Source of the DNA: Leucaena leucocephala | Taxonomy: Eukaryota; Streptophyta; Magnoliopsida; Fabales; Fabaceae | DNA length: 64,000 nucleotides | Assembly: GCA_037074615.1 (NCBI GenBank) | Contig: CM073562.1 | Span: forward strand, 5,007,001 to 5,071,000 | Reading direction: 5' to 3' | Shown: positions 1 through 13,406 of the stretch, in pieces | Layout of the letters: each line of letters opens with the position of its first letter | How positions within the stretch are numbered: the first letter of the stretch is position 1 | Position numbers and translations under genes: made by a program | Notes under the pieces: model-generated | What the model was told of the DNA's origin: nothing | What the model saw: the letters and a program-made list of their open reading frames with translations, nothing else | The model's database searches: none

Positions 1-28
1 TTCAATTTTTGTTGTTTATTGAAGACAG

Positions 29-2894
29 CCAGAAGCATCGCCAACGGAGTATGCCAGAGCTAATAAGGAACTTCGGAAGTTAAGTGGTTCCATGGCCCTT
101 ATTAATGAATTGAGAGCCAAACAGAAGGTAATGAGTTGATTGGTGCAGACCCTGTGTATATTAATTCAAAGCTTCACAAAGGAAATAGTATAGCTAAGAC
201 ATGAAACTGCATTTAGTTTATGATCTCTTAAAAATGTATTGATAGAGGTTTGCTTTCATTGGATTGGGACCACAATTTTGTTGCTAAGGTGCCAATAAGA
301 CCTAATTGTTTATTTTAATGAGTTAACTTTGGAAGTCTGCTATTTTTAACTTCATGGTGAGAGAGTGTAGCCTTCATAACAGGGGATGGGGCTTCTGATA
401 AGTTATACATATTTTTCCTTTAAGTAATTCTGCATGTCAATTGCTTATCTGTTATAGAACTTGATGGAGAGAGATTGTAGCCTCCATAAGAGGGGATGGG
501 GCTTCTGAGAAGCTATACAGATTTTTCCATCATGCACTAGTTACTATGATTTCTATTTTTTCTTTCTTCCGTTTTTCATCTGATACAGGCTCCTCACTTT
601 CTGCAGGAAATAGATGGCTTAAATTCATTATTGGCTGAATCTTCTGAAGATAAAGAGATGGTTAAGATGGCGACAGAAGAACTGAGCCAGGCCATGGAAG
701 AAGAAAGAAGACTGCAAAAGTTGTTACTCAAATTATTACTTCCCAAAGATGATGCTGATGAAAGGGACTGTATTTTGGAGGTGAGAGCAGGTAAAGTATC
801 CCTGTTGGAAATGAACATCTCACTTTGATGCTTATCAAACAACTGCTTCAACTTTACTTTTTTGCTAATATGTCTATCCTTATTGTATTTCCTCCTTCCC
901 CATCCCTCTGCATTTGTTTTTGTCATTTTTCTAGACTAAGGTGTTTAATCAGGTACTGGCGGGGAGGAGGCTTCCTTATTTGCAATGGACATCTTTAAAA
1001 TGTAAGATTACATGTTTTTCTTAGAACTAGTTGGAACCTGTTTACTAAAGCTTTCTGACGAGGATGTTGTGTGATGCAAAATAGGTATGAGAAGTATGCT
1101 CACAAAAACGGTTGGAGGTTTGAAGTAGTTGATGTAGCTCAATCTGATCTAAAAGGATACAAGGTACATATTCATTCTTCACTTTTGGTTATACTGTGTT
1201 GCATCAGTGGTTGATGCTAAAATTGAATGTCCTCATATAGCTGATATATTTTCTGTTTGGACGTCAAATTCTTAGGAGGCTAGTGCAGCAATTGCAGGAG
1301 CTGGTGTTTTTGGGAAACTCAAATTTGAGAGCGGAATTCACAGAGTGCAGGTTTAGTTATTACCTCTTACGCACAAGTTGTGACTACTTTCAAAATTACT
1401 GACAATTTCTTTTTAACAGCGTGTTCCTGTGACAGAAAAGTCAGGACGTGTTCACACCAGTGCTGTTTCTGTAGCCATTCTCCCTCAAGCTGATGAGGTA
1501 ATTGTCTTATAGATCAATGCATCATGCTGTTGAAACAAAAAAAGCAGCGCGTTGGTACTTGAATGTTTCTTTTGTCAAAGAATGTATCATGGTATTTTGA
1601 GACAGATTTTCCTTTATAATAAAAAAATTTGGCATCATTTTCTACTTAAGCTGTATCTTCTTTTCTCTTTCTTTCTTTTGGTTCTGTTTAGCTGGATTAT
1701 GAAATGTATTATTTTGTATGCTCACTTTTATACAATATGATGCTTCATCCCTCTCTTTTTGCAATATCTCACATTATCGCACCCCTTTGCCTTGTGTAGG
1801 TTGATGTTCAGTTGAAGAATGAAGACTTAAGAATCGATACCTATAGATCTGGTGGTTCAGGTGGTCAGCATGCAAATACAACCAACAGTGCTGTTAGAGT
1901 ATCTCACATTCCAACTGGGATGGTGGTGGCAATACAAGATGAGCGTTCCCAACATATGGTGAATATTGCTATAAGTTTCACATACCGTACTAGTTGCCAG
2001 GCGTTATTTTTTATTTCAGTTTTAGATTTAATTGAAGATAAAAGAATAAGCACAGGAAGTGATGTTTCCCTTGATTGACCTTTTAATCTTGTTTATTGAC
2101 CTTATCAGTTACTTCTTCCTTGTTTGTATTTGATAGCCAAAAGGGCAATGTAGCTGTTGTGTTGTATGCTGCACATGTTATTTTTTAACAATTTCACTCG
2201 GTTGAGTTAGCTTAGAGTGAAATTAGGTATACACTTCATGCTCGGGGGATAACATTCGTTTTGAAAATTTGTTATGGCATATTTACACTGTTTTCTGAAA
2301 ACTTCTCAAATTTAGCTCGATAATCATTGCTGATTGTGTTTGCTGTAGTTAAAAATATTATGAAAATATAAATCCTGACATTTGTTTAGCCAATTTTGTT
2401 AATTATAATTTTTTATAATGCCATTTTTTCGCTTTTATGTATATTCTATCTGCCTTTTTTTCTTCTATATATGTTCTCATTGTTCTTCACTTTCATTCTA
2501 TATTTGCCTTACTATTTCTGCTTTAGAACAAAGCCAAAGCACTGAAGGTACTGTGTGCAAAGCTATATGAATTGGAAAGGTCCAGACTTCAAAGCAGTCG
2601 ATCAAAAATTCGATCAGAGCAGGTAGGAAGAGATTTTGTTGCTAGCAGTGTTAATCATTAGAATCTCTAAATTGACACGAGGCTTGTGAAACTGGACAGA
2701 TTGGTAGTGGGGACAGGTCTGAACGCATCCGAACATACAACTTTCCTCAAGGCCGGGTAACCGATCACAGAGTCGGCATTACTCACCACTCCGTTGATGA
2801 TGTGATTGAAGGTGAGAATTTGGATGTCTTCCTTGATGCTCTTCTGTTGCGGCAAGAAATGGATGCCATTGCATCTTTCAGTTCTTCTCAGTAA
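29..2894 (+). CDS. Organellar peptide chain release factor 1 (class I, GGQ), 5' part outside window
   Basis: Class-I release factor, which reads stop codons and triggers peptide release on organelle ribosomes. Nine exons fit by phase: 29-127, 607-790 (or 589-790), 953-1001, 1085-1163, 1276-1350, 1420-1497, 1800-1958, 2527-2622 and 2700-2894 (TAA). Seen: an N-terminal helical region; the domain with TGGEEASLFAMDIF and GVFGKLKFESGIHRVQ; the catalytic loop with GGSGGQHANTTNSAV, whose GGQ contacts the peptidyl-transferase centre; then RSKIRSEQIGSGDRSERIRT and NFPQGRVTDHRVGITHH near the end. The last residues (RQEMDAIASF) resemble the plant mitochondrial-type RF1 (Arabidopsis AT2G47020) more than the chloroplast APG3 form; this rests on memory of the family. 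The transit peptide and first exons lie left of the window. All introns have GT-AG ends and no frame break is seen. Family is very sure; the organelle is less so. Confidence 0.95.
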
Positions 2895-2963
2895 TAATGT
2901 CTGTGGAGTTTTGAATTGACCATTTACGGACCCTGTTGAAATTCATTGCCTCTGATGATGTGC

Positions 2964-2969
2964 AATAAA
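2964..2969 (+). terminator. Candidate polyadenylation signal of the RF1 gene
   Basis: A canonical AATAAA lies 70 bases after the RF1 stop codon, a usual distance for a plant near-upstream element. No transcript evidence is available. Confidence 0.45.
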
Positions 2970-4713
2970 GGGGAGGATTCTCATGTAGGACTTAGCTCTA
3001 CATTTACAAAAGGAATGTAGAATGTGCATTCAAAGTAGATATAGGGGGGAAAATCAAGTAGCAAGCCCTAGGCATAATTAATTAATTATAAGGTTTGACT
3101 TTGGGCCTCATATACAACTATGTTGTCTTGTGTCACTCTCTTTCGTTTTACACACATTTTATAAATGGAGAGGATTTAAAAGCCTTTTCAAAGGCTACGA
3201 GTTGAATTAGAACTGACCAAGAGACTGAATCGTATGGTCATTTATGAAATTGCAGATATTGTTTTCTGATTGGATTGTGTTTGGCAATTGGAATGCATGG
3301 TGACCAAGAGAATGCATGCTTTTTTTTTATTTGGTTTGACAATTGGAATGCATGTTTGACAATTGTATAGTCAACGGCATCATAAGATCTATATAACTGA
3401 TTTTACAGTGGGATAAAAGTTATTGTTGTTGTAATTAGAATGCATGGTCATCTATTGGATTATGTTGTGGTTGAACAAAGAAATAGATTGAGGAAGTATG
3501 CTGTAGCTGAACAAGGAAATTGATTTGGATGTTGTCAAGCCATAATGTGAATTGTTGAGATTAGATAGCATTGTTTTTCCTATTTAACATTTTGTTTTAA
3601 AAGAAAGAAAACAAAAATAAATTTGACTATCTTCTAAATAAAGTCTTCATAAATTATTATCAACAAGTCACGAACCATGAAATTAAATATCTGTTAATAG
3701 AATATGATAAATAGTATAAGAAAATTAGACTATTTAAGTATAGTGAAATTTTGATAATGTAGAGTTGGTAATTTCCACTTGATACTTATTAATGAAATTC
3801 AGAAAGTTGATATAGTTTACTTTTTGTTTCAAGAGATTATTATATATTTTTAAATAAAAAATATTCTTTAAAAATTTTAGAAACTTCTATATATCATTTC
3901 GTAAAACACATATATTGCTATATTTATTAAAAGAAAACATCCATGCAGTTTGTTTTAGTCGAAACTATGCAAAAGGTGTGGGTCAATGAATGTTACCAAA
4001 ACCATGTAAGGGTAGACTATTGGATAAAAATAAAATAGAAGATACTTGATTTTTTCTATAAAAAAAGAAAAGAAACGAAACGAAGGTTTCAAAATTTGTA
4101 GACAGAAAACTTGCATTGATACAGCTATTTTTAATTAAACCCAACAATATTTAAATATAACTCAATAATGTAAAATATTTTTTCTATAAAAACTAAATTT
4201 ATAATTTTAAATATAAAAGTTTAATCTATTTTATCTTTTAAATTTATAATTTTTTTTATTAATTACATGTATTAAGAAAATTTTCTATCCAAAGAGTGGT
4301 CTTCCATACAAATTATTAGAATAGTTGCTTTTAGAAAAATCAGTGAATATATTTTATAAATAATTAATTTAACTAATATTTTTAATTTTTATGAATTAAT
4401 TATATAACTCTGAGAACTATTAAATAGTTGAAAAAATATTATTAAAAAAAACATCCAAGGTGTACTAGAGAGTGACTAGAAACTAAAAAGCTATAGAAAT
4501 AGATGCTTTTTCATAAAAAGTTTATAAGGTGATTCACATGGGCATCTCTCTTTTACTTCCATGGCAGTCCCCATTTTTGTTCCCCAATCACTTTTGGGAC
4601 TGTCCCCTCCTACTTTCCCTTCCCTCTTCTCCTACCTGTAAACCACTATCTCACACCTTCATGCATTTATCCCCTTTTGTCCCCAATCTAATCTTCTTGA
4701 GTGCAAGATAAGA

Positions 4714-4716
<3 letters not shown>
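2970..4716. other. Gene-free AT-rich intergenic DNA
   Basis: No coding exon is supported on either strand. 3290-3440 has several loosely repeated copies of a short motif containing AATTGGAATGCATG, and 3470-3530 a short imperfect repeat around TGAACAA(A/G)GAAAT. The 60-codon ORF at 4529-4711 is pyrimidine-rich, has no recognisable similarity and is not called. Confidence 0.6.

Positions 4717-4747
<31 letters not shown>
4717..4747. repeat. (TA)n microsatellite
   Basis: About 15 uninterrupted TA units followed by a CT-rich tract. Similar TA runs occur at 11849-11881, 16022-16047, 17757-17780 and 38126-38142. Confidence 0.95.
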
Positions 4748-4750
<3 letters not shown>

Positions 4751-5424
4751 TTCCTTTCTCTCTCTCTCTCTAAGAGATGACTAGAACTTCATCTGAGTTT
4801 GAATCCTACTGAGAGATCCATTAGAGATAGAAAGTTGTTGAAGAAAGAACATAATGTTCATTTTGTTATTTCCCGAGTGATTGGGGAAAAAAGTCAATAC
4901 ATTCAAGATGATTGAGTATTTAAAAAATACCATATCAATTTATCATATCTCATTTTATTTGAGATGGTGATATGGTTACGAAGGATGAAGTGGGTAGTTT
5001 CGGTGAGATTTTATTTTTGAACAAAAATCTATTTTTTAATTTATTTTATCTATTTCATGATATACACATTACACCACACGATTATAACTCAAAAGAGAGA
5101 CTTCTAGAAATAACATATTTATTCACTATTAATAACCAAGCTGGATATAGTGTATCTTAAGGGATTTTTCTTTTGGATCAATTCGTTGGAAGTGTATAAA
5201 AAACAATTTCTAGGGATAAATCGAAAATATATATTAATTTTATAAATAAAAAATAGAATTGTCATGATTCCAAAACATGTTTTTGATTGAGTAATAAGAG
5301 AGATTGCCCATCTGTTTGTAATATAAAGGGCCCACATATTCTTGGGTTTTCTTCATTCCCTGTTGAGCTCAGGCAATTAGAGAAATGAGAATTTTTTTTT
5401 GTTATAAAAATTTTTAAAAAATAA

Positions 5425-5620
5425 TTAAACTTACCTATAATTTAAAGGTAGGGTAAAGTCTATTTTTTAACCGATATTAATATCGAGTAAGATAAATGTC
5501 TATTATCCTCAAGCGTAAATTTAGATACTCAAAAGCTATGATACCTCCCTAAATATCGTGAATATAATTATAATAAAGTAGTACTCTTTAAAAATTAAAT
5601 AAATTTTAAATAATAATTTA
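5425..5620 (+). repeat. Dispersed repeat, copy 1 of a three-copy family
   Basis: Shares ordered blocks (a TATAATTTAAAGGTAGGGT-like segment, then an AATATCGAGTAAGATA-like segment, a TATTA..CAAGCGTAAA segment and an AAGTA(G)TACTCTTTA tail) with 34585-34790 on the same strand and with the reverse complement of 40780-40975. Class is unknown; a tRNA-related SINE or an LTR fragment are possible. Confidence 0.55.
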
Positions 5621-6980
5621 TCTTATTCTTTTATTAGTTAAATTTAATACCAATAACAACAATATCAATGGGTAGAGGAATGGGATTTTGCTTTAGCTTT
5701 GTGACAAACACAAAATTAGTAACCATTAAGAAAAGCTGCAATCAGTGGGGACAATGACAAGATTTAAGGATGGAGTATCCTTGCATATTATTGGTTCATC
5801 TAGATTTGACCGTAGATTTTTATACGGCAAACAATTATGTACAAGGTCTCCAATTTCAAATTTTAGATTACTAAATGCTTGAATTTTGAATTATTTCCCA
5901 AATATTAAAATTAGCATTAATTTTTTTTAAACAAGCATTATCATACTACAAATTAATCTAGATTTGATTCATGGGGACTCTCAATTAAAAGAAGCTCTTC
6001 TAACATTCTTTTTTATTCATAAGATTCAAATTCATGGCTTTAATTAAAATGTATCATGTCCCTTTCATATGCATTTTTTTATAAAAAATATTTTAATGGA
6101 TGAAACAAAGTTTGAGTGGAGATTTTGTACAAATCCCTTAATCTTGTGTTGGGATTAGAGGACTTTTTGGATTTGAATTTAGACCAAGTTCATTGTTTGA
6201 GTAATGAATTTGAATTTGATCTAAATCCAAATAAATATTATTATTTTTAGTCTTTAATATAAAATATATTTAATTAATTTAGATTGATTAAATAAATTAA
6301 TTAAATTAGTTATTTGTAATGAGTGTGTATTATTTTTTAAAAAATATTTCTTTAATAATGAGTATTTAAATTACCCTTGATATAAATTCTCTTAATATGT
6401 GAGATCATATAGGGATATTTTAGAAAAAAAATTATAATTTTAAAAAATAAAGTGAACTAAAGTATTATATTTATGATTAAAATATACTCTTTATCTAATT
6501 CTAATATTTAGGATAAGAGGAAGTATTATTATACTTCTTTAAAAGTTTAAATATTCACTCTAACCAATCCTGGCCTTTTTATTTTCTATATTGCGTAGAC
6601 CAGAACTCTCTGTTAATCACCTAAACAAAGGATTTTAAATATAAGAATTTTAAATGTAAAATTTAAAATTAAATTTAAAGCCATCACATATTCTAAAAGT
6701 ATTTATAATATTTAAAACAAATAAATTATGTGTAATTATTATGGCAATGAAGTACTGGTTTTTAATCATGTGCCAAGTGGCATAAGATGGTTGGAGATTA
6801 AACAATTTTGAAATTTCTAAAGGGGGTGAGAAAGAGATTACAAGTATGTGATGCTTATTTCTTGTGGTCAAATAAATAAATAAATATTAAAAAAATGGTT
6901 AGAATCAAGAATACTACACTTTATTCATGTATTCCAAAGAAAAGTGACCCGAGAAATTCACCGTGTATATTTATAAAAAG

Positions 6981-7956
6981 AAGGATAATCCACTACTCGA
7001 TATGCAGTTCTTATTGCTCTTAATTAATTAAAATAAGGGAAATATAAATTGCTTCGTAAAGGGGAAATTAGTAAACTTTTTTGTGACTAAGAACGGTTAG
7101 GTATATTTTCCCCTACAATGCACAATAAAAACATAACTAAAATTTTTTTTTTAAAAAAAAAATTGTATTGGCAAATATTTAAAGGAAAATTTGGTTAAAA
7201 ATACATATTTAAAAATTTTATTAGCCAGAGAAACTTGATACAACTTATCTTTAACATATATATAATTAGTTAAAGATATATTACACACAATATATATAAC
7301 GAATAAGAGTTATACACATTTAAGTTCATGTCTTTCTAATTAATAAGATTTTTTAATAAATATTTGTAACTAATTTTTTTAAATTTAAACTTTAGATAAT
7401 ATAAGTCACATTTTGGGAATATCTTTTGTGATCAAATATAAGTCATTTTGTATAGTATTAAAAATACTTAATACTATAAAAAAAGGATAATCCACTACTT
7501 GATATGTAGTTCTTATTGCTCTTAATTAATTGAAATAAGGGAAATATAAAAGGGGAAATGAGTAAACTTTTTTGTAACTAAGAACGGTTAGGTATATTTT
7601 CCCCTACAATGCACAATAAAAACATAACTAATTTTTTTTAAAAAAAAAAATTGTATTGGCGAATATTTAAAGGAAAAATTGGTTAAAAATACATATTTAA
7701 AAATTTTATTAGCCAGAGAAACTTGTAGCAACTTATCTTTAATGGATATATAGTTAGTTAAAGATATATTGTATATAATGAAAAAGAGTTATACACATTT
7801 AAGTTAATGTCTTTCTAATTAATAAGATTTTCATATAGATATTTTTAACTATTTTTTCTAAATTTAAACTTTACATAATATAAGTCACATTTTGGGAATA
7901 TCTTTTGTGATCAAATATAATTCATTTTGTATAGTATTAAAAATACTTAATACTAT
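6981..7956 (+). repeat. Tandem duplication, two ~500-bp units
   Basis: Copy 1 (6981-7477) and copy 2 (7483-7956) begin with the same AAGGATAATCCACTACT segment, share AAGAACGGTTAGGTATATTT and the following T/A runs, and both end in ATAGTATTAA...TTAATACTAT. They differ by scattered substitutions and small indels, including loss of about 13 bases near 7540 in copy 2. No reading frame of note is present. Confidence 0.9.
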
Positions 7957-10900
7957 CTTTTCAAAAATATTCATGAAAAATACTCCAAATTATTGAACTT
8001 GACTTTGACTTTCCATGAATTTGTTGGTTTTCCATGCATAACTAATAACTATTAATTAGGGGTAAAACAAGCAAACAAGTATTTTTCAGATATCAACTAC
8101 CTTTAACTATATTTATTGGTCCATGTGACTTATATTTAATAATAGAAGGATTAAAATAGAAAAAAAAATATAGGAAGCATCATTATTTATAATTTGCAGC
8201 TAGCTCATCTTAGATGTTATGCCATTGCAAAAAGGCTACTCTAATTAAATGTGTAAAGAATATATAAAATTATATGAAGTCCGAATAAAATATATGAAAT
8301 AAATATTAAAAATATAAAAAAATAATTTTATGAAACATGAAAATAATTATAACATTTATCCATGACATCCAATATTTTATATTTTATATTAATTAATTAC
8401 ATTATGAAAAGCATTGTCGAAGAAAATGAAAAAGCACACCTTTCATATATACCTATCACTAAATTAAAAAAAAAGTATATTATAAATATCAATATCATTT
8501 GATGTGAAACATCCAATAAAAAAATTGGAAATAAATTAAAGTTGACAATTTAGTTAGGAAAAAATAATTAAAGTATCCACACTTTTAAGAATAAAGAACT
8601 TGGAAATGCAGGAATAATTTTGAAGACACATCAACATCATAGTGATAGCGAAAACATTGCCTATTTATTAATAAAACAAAAATATAAAATTGAATTATTC
8701 ATCACTAATTCATTTACCATTTATTAAATTGATTTTTATAAATACCACAATCACTATTTTTTTTTCGTGAAATTGGAATATCTCTACCTAATGTACAGAC
8801 AACAAATGTGGTCTGACTACTCTACTTAAAAAAAAACAAGAAAAAATATTAATATATATAAATGTGAAATGGAACAAATATTTGGTACATATTTACATTA
8901 TTATTACAACAAAGCCATGTGCTCAAAAGAGAAATGAAACATTTGAACAACCAACATGGTGTCATTGAAATAGAATAAAAAGCTTTGTTTTTATAATAAA
9001 TACTCTTTTTAACTTAATATAAAATATATTTATTTAATTTTATTATATTAAATAAATTAATTAAATTAATTATTATAATATATTTTTTTAACTCCCTCAC
9101 CTCCTATCTCTTTTACTTGATTATTATTAAAAAATAAATAATAATAATAATAATTTTAAAAAAATAATAATAAATATAAAAAAATATATTTTATATTTAA
9201 AATTAAAATTAATTCTTTTATTGAATTAGATATTAAATATCACAGAGGTAAGTAATAAATATCAAACATTTTAAGCAAAATCATACCACATTCTTTAATG
9301 CAACACTGGCTGTTCATGGGATTAGGTGGACCGGATAGGGTGTCATCAAATCAAAGCATTGGACCAAAGTAATACTCCACCTCATTTGACCCATAAACAC
9401 TTCTGATTCTTTTGTTTTTGGTAAATAAACACTTCTTATTCTAACTGCCACTATTTTATCTTCACATTTCTTAATCAATATACACACATATTAATTAATA
9501 ATCAACTCATTAGCATTCATAGTATTAAAATTCAATCTAAATTGACCAACTAGATAAGTGAAATTGATCATGTTAAATTTTTGTGTTTGTTTTTTACTAT
9601 TGTACTTAAAATTAAGTCGATTTAAGTTAAAAAAAATAGTAATATGTCAAACTTATTATTTAATGATTTTTACTTATAATTTATTATTTATTTATATATT
9701 AATATTTTATTTATTTAAATAGTACTATTTTTAAGATTATATGTAAATATTTTTATATATTTTAATTAAATTATATTATTTTAATTATGATTGACTTGAT
9801 TTCAATTTAATTACAGTTAAATTATTGACTCTTAAACCATTGGCTCCCTCGTTTCAATAGTCAGTTTGGTTTTCCTTAATGGTATTTAACTATTGAATTT
9901 TCAATAGGAAGTCTTTTAATCATAACAAAGTCTTGTGTATAAATATTTTTGTTCAATTCAATCGGAATTACTCCAATTTTGTCATTAAAAATTTAGTTTA
10001 TAAATTTATGTTCTAATTAAGATTCTATTCACCCTTGTCAATTGAACTAAAATCACTTTTGTTTTGTTTTCATTGGAGTTGAATAGGCTTTTATAATTCA
10101 TATATATGTTAATAATGAATATTTTGCCTTTCCACTTCCTAAAAGGTTACAAGCTTTTCATAATAGTTTAACATTGTACATCATCAAATAACAATTATGA
10201 ACATATATTGGATTAGGGATCAAAGTGTGAATTTTAAATATCGTAATTATATAATTAATTTATTAAAAACATTAATTATTACTTGAAATAGTTCAACCAT
10301 GATTTTAATTTATTTTCTTGTATATAATATTAATTTTTACATTTATTTAAATCAAACTAACTACATACCATGTCCTACCTATGACTTAACCTAAATTAGT
10401 CAAAATTTAATATAACTTTCCCATAACATGTGAGAGAGAGGCTAAATTATACATAATTCTTTAAAACTTTATAATACACATTTAAGTGTGGTTATATGCA
10501 TATTTTCGTATGTAGATAACTATTACTAATAATTAAATTCCTTTCAACTCTTATATTTTTGTATTTCCCCAAAAAACTATTACATTTATATGTATATAAT
10601 TCTTTTTTTTTCCTTATCATTAGTTATATTCATTATTTATCCGCATATAATTTAAAGTTTAAAAGAGTTATATGCATATAACTCATAATTTATGAGTGTT
10701 ATGTTACATAAACATAATATTTAATTTGCACAAATTCAAAATTTTAGAGTGATTTATTATTAAGTTTTAAATGTTAAGGGAGTTATTTATATATAATTTA
10801 AAATTTAAGAGATTTTTGTGAAATTTAAAGAAAAAAAAAACTAAATGTAGTTTGATTGATCCCTAGAAATATTGAGAATGATATAGACAAATGTGATTGA

Positions 10901-11047
10901 AAGAAATTATGAAAATAAGATTAGATAAACATGGAATTTGCATCACAAACATCAAATCCTTTAATCGTCTATTATATGAATGAAACCCCACTTAATTATT
11001 AAGCTCTAATTTCAAAAGCCGAGATGACTAATCTCAATTATATAAAA
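7957..11047. other. Gene-free AT-rich intergenic DNA
   Basis: No exon-like frame or RNA gene is seen. 9005-9250 resembles an AT-rich motif (AATATAAAATATATTTA then AAATAAATTAATTAAATTA) that recurs near 6240, 17890, 22910, 54190 and 55840, probably an old short element family. Confidence 0.55.
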
Positions 11048-11353
11048 GGTTATATAGTACATAATATACTGATCTTATTTCTCATATATATCAAGTATCT
11101 TGATATTATTGGTGATACAATTTTACTTATAATATTTTTAATTTAGTACAAGTTCACCCATAATCTTTTTTAATTTGGTATAATTTTACACATAATCTTA
11201 TTTCTCAAATGCCAAGAATTGCACTAAATTAAACGGATTATAGGTAAAATTGTACTAAATTTAAAATATTATAGGTAAAATTATACCACAAATAAGATTA
11301 AGATACTAGACCCATATGATAAATAAGATTATGATATTAGGTACTATATAACC
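11048..11353. mobile_element. 306-bp hairpin MITE-like element
   Basis: Begins with GGTTATATAGTAC and ends with its exact reverse complement GTACTATATAACC. The two halves continue as inverted copies through most of the element (AAT..TGATCTTATTT, CAATTTTAC.TATAATATTTT.AATTTAGTACAA), so a transcript would fold into one long imperfect hairpin. There is no coding capacity. The target-site duplication is not clear. Confidence 0.8.
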
Positions 11354-11845
11354 GCTGTATAAGTGCATTATCATCTTTGTCTTTTCATTATAAATAAGGT
11401 CACATCACCATTTTGAAAAAAAATTAAACAATGAGCACAATTATTAGTGAAGCAATAGTTTTATGTATAACTTAAATTAATATCCATTTTTGGGAAAGAA
11501 TTATGTCACTATGAGAAGGTAGTCATGATCAAACTTATTGTAAAAAAATTATTATAGTTACCCATAAATGTAAACTTAATTACTTATACCACTTATTTGT
11601 ATTTTTGAATTGATTAGAATACAAAACATACAAATAATAATTTTGTTTGTTTTGCCTTTTATAGCATTAATTAGTCAATAAAAATATTATACAAGGGATC
11701 TTAATTTTTTTAGAGAATAATTACATATTTATCAAATTTTAGAAATTAAATTTAAATAATCCTAATAAGTAAAATAAACACAGACCCTATCACTTCATAT
11801 ATCCCATCGCCAAATAAAATAGAAATATGAATTTCCTATCCTATG

Positions 11846-11883
<38 letters not shown>

Positions 11884-13406
11884 GTTTGGGATTAACAATT
11901 AACAATGGAATATAATAAAAAAATGAATAAATAATAATATCCATATCAGATCATATAAATAAAATAAAATTGTAGTAGACACATACTCTTTTTCTTCATT
12001 GGCACATTGCTTTTTGTTTCCCACTTTCATTCAATCTTCTTTTACCAGTATGCTCAGATGCATATTCTTCTTGTCGGTATTTTTTTTTATTTGGGTTGGA
12101 TTATCTTTCATCTTTTTTTATTAGCAAAAATGGATTATTCGACTTTACATGACAAATTAAAGCCATTTGTTTTTACTTTTTTATTCGATTAAAGTTAATT
12201 TTTTATTACTATTTGGTCAATTGATTAGAAAATAATTGTTTAATTTATTTATTTTTAGTATTTGACGTTTAAAAAGCGGAGGGTAATAAAGAAAACTTGT
12301 TTTCAATTGATAAAGATTTGTGGACAAAAATTTATATTGGTAAATATACATATTAAATTATTTTTGCCAAACACAACTTCTTTTCACAATACTTTTTATA
12401 ATTTTTTTTAAAATAATATATAAATCCATGGAAAATCTATATCTATATCTAAAATTCATGTCATAAAAAAACACTCGACTAAAAATTATATATCACGATT
12501 CAAATGTCAACGTGTGCACAATTTCTTTTGTATCCGTATTTAAAAAATATAAAATTCAACTATTAGATATTTATTATTTAGTAATAAATATTTTTGTCTA
12601 ATAATCATGATATTATTCTTTGTCTCCTTTTGGTCCATCACATGTTTGAGTTCTTAACAAAACCTTAAAAGATCTTTACATTTCAATCAAATGTGGATAT
12701 TGTGACATTAAAACACTAATTAATTTCTTTTAAAATTCAATATAAGAAATTAAGAACCATATAAATTGTATTTTCAACCTAATTCCATAACTTATATAAT
12801 TTGCTAAAGCAATAATTTATAGACTAATTTTGTACAATTATATTTTATAATATCAGAGTATCTTATCACTAAGTCCTAATTTTAGGGTTTGCGATTCTTT
12901 CTTCCAACATATATATTTTTATTAAAAATAGATCATGATATCTAGAAAGATCTAACAAGATTTTACACTATTAAAATAATTATATATTAATCTTTATATA
13001 TTTTAATAATAATAAAATTCTTTAATCGCTAAGTAGCTAGTACTTTTCAAGAGATATATTGATTTAATATAATGCTTTATATACTTGAATAAAAAAATTC
13101 CTCAACGAAGTGTATTTTTTAATAAAAATAATGATACTATATTAATCAATCAATCAATATAAAATTTAAATGAATCCGCATGATTCATAATTTGTTTTTT
13201 GAACTTTTATTTAAATTCATTCTTAACAAATTTCACAATTCAAATAATAATTTGTTTTAAAATATTGGATTTTAGATAAGCATAGATATTTTTATTTTCA
13301 AATTGGCGCAAATGATAAGGCTCGTTACTTAAATAATTGGTCAATTATTTAAATCTCAATTTTTGTGTATTTAACAATTTTATTAGGAAGACTTATCTTT
13401 TATATT
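11354..13406. other. Gene-free AT-rich intergenic DNA with a TA microsatellite
   Basis: Holds a (TA)n run at 11849-11881 and otherwise low-complexity AT-rich sequence. The 61-codon ORF at 12007-12192 has no family features and is not called. Confidence 0.6.

Noticed and set aside
4785..4815. B-box-like GAGTTTGAATCCTAC suggesting a tRNA or SINE
   Set aside because: No matching A box, acceptor-stem pairing or A tail was found around it.
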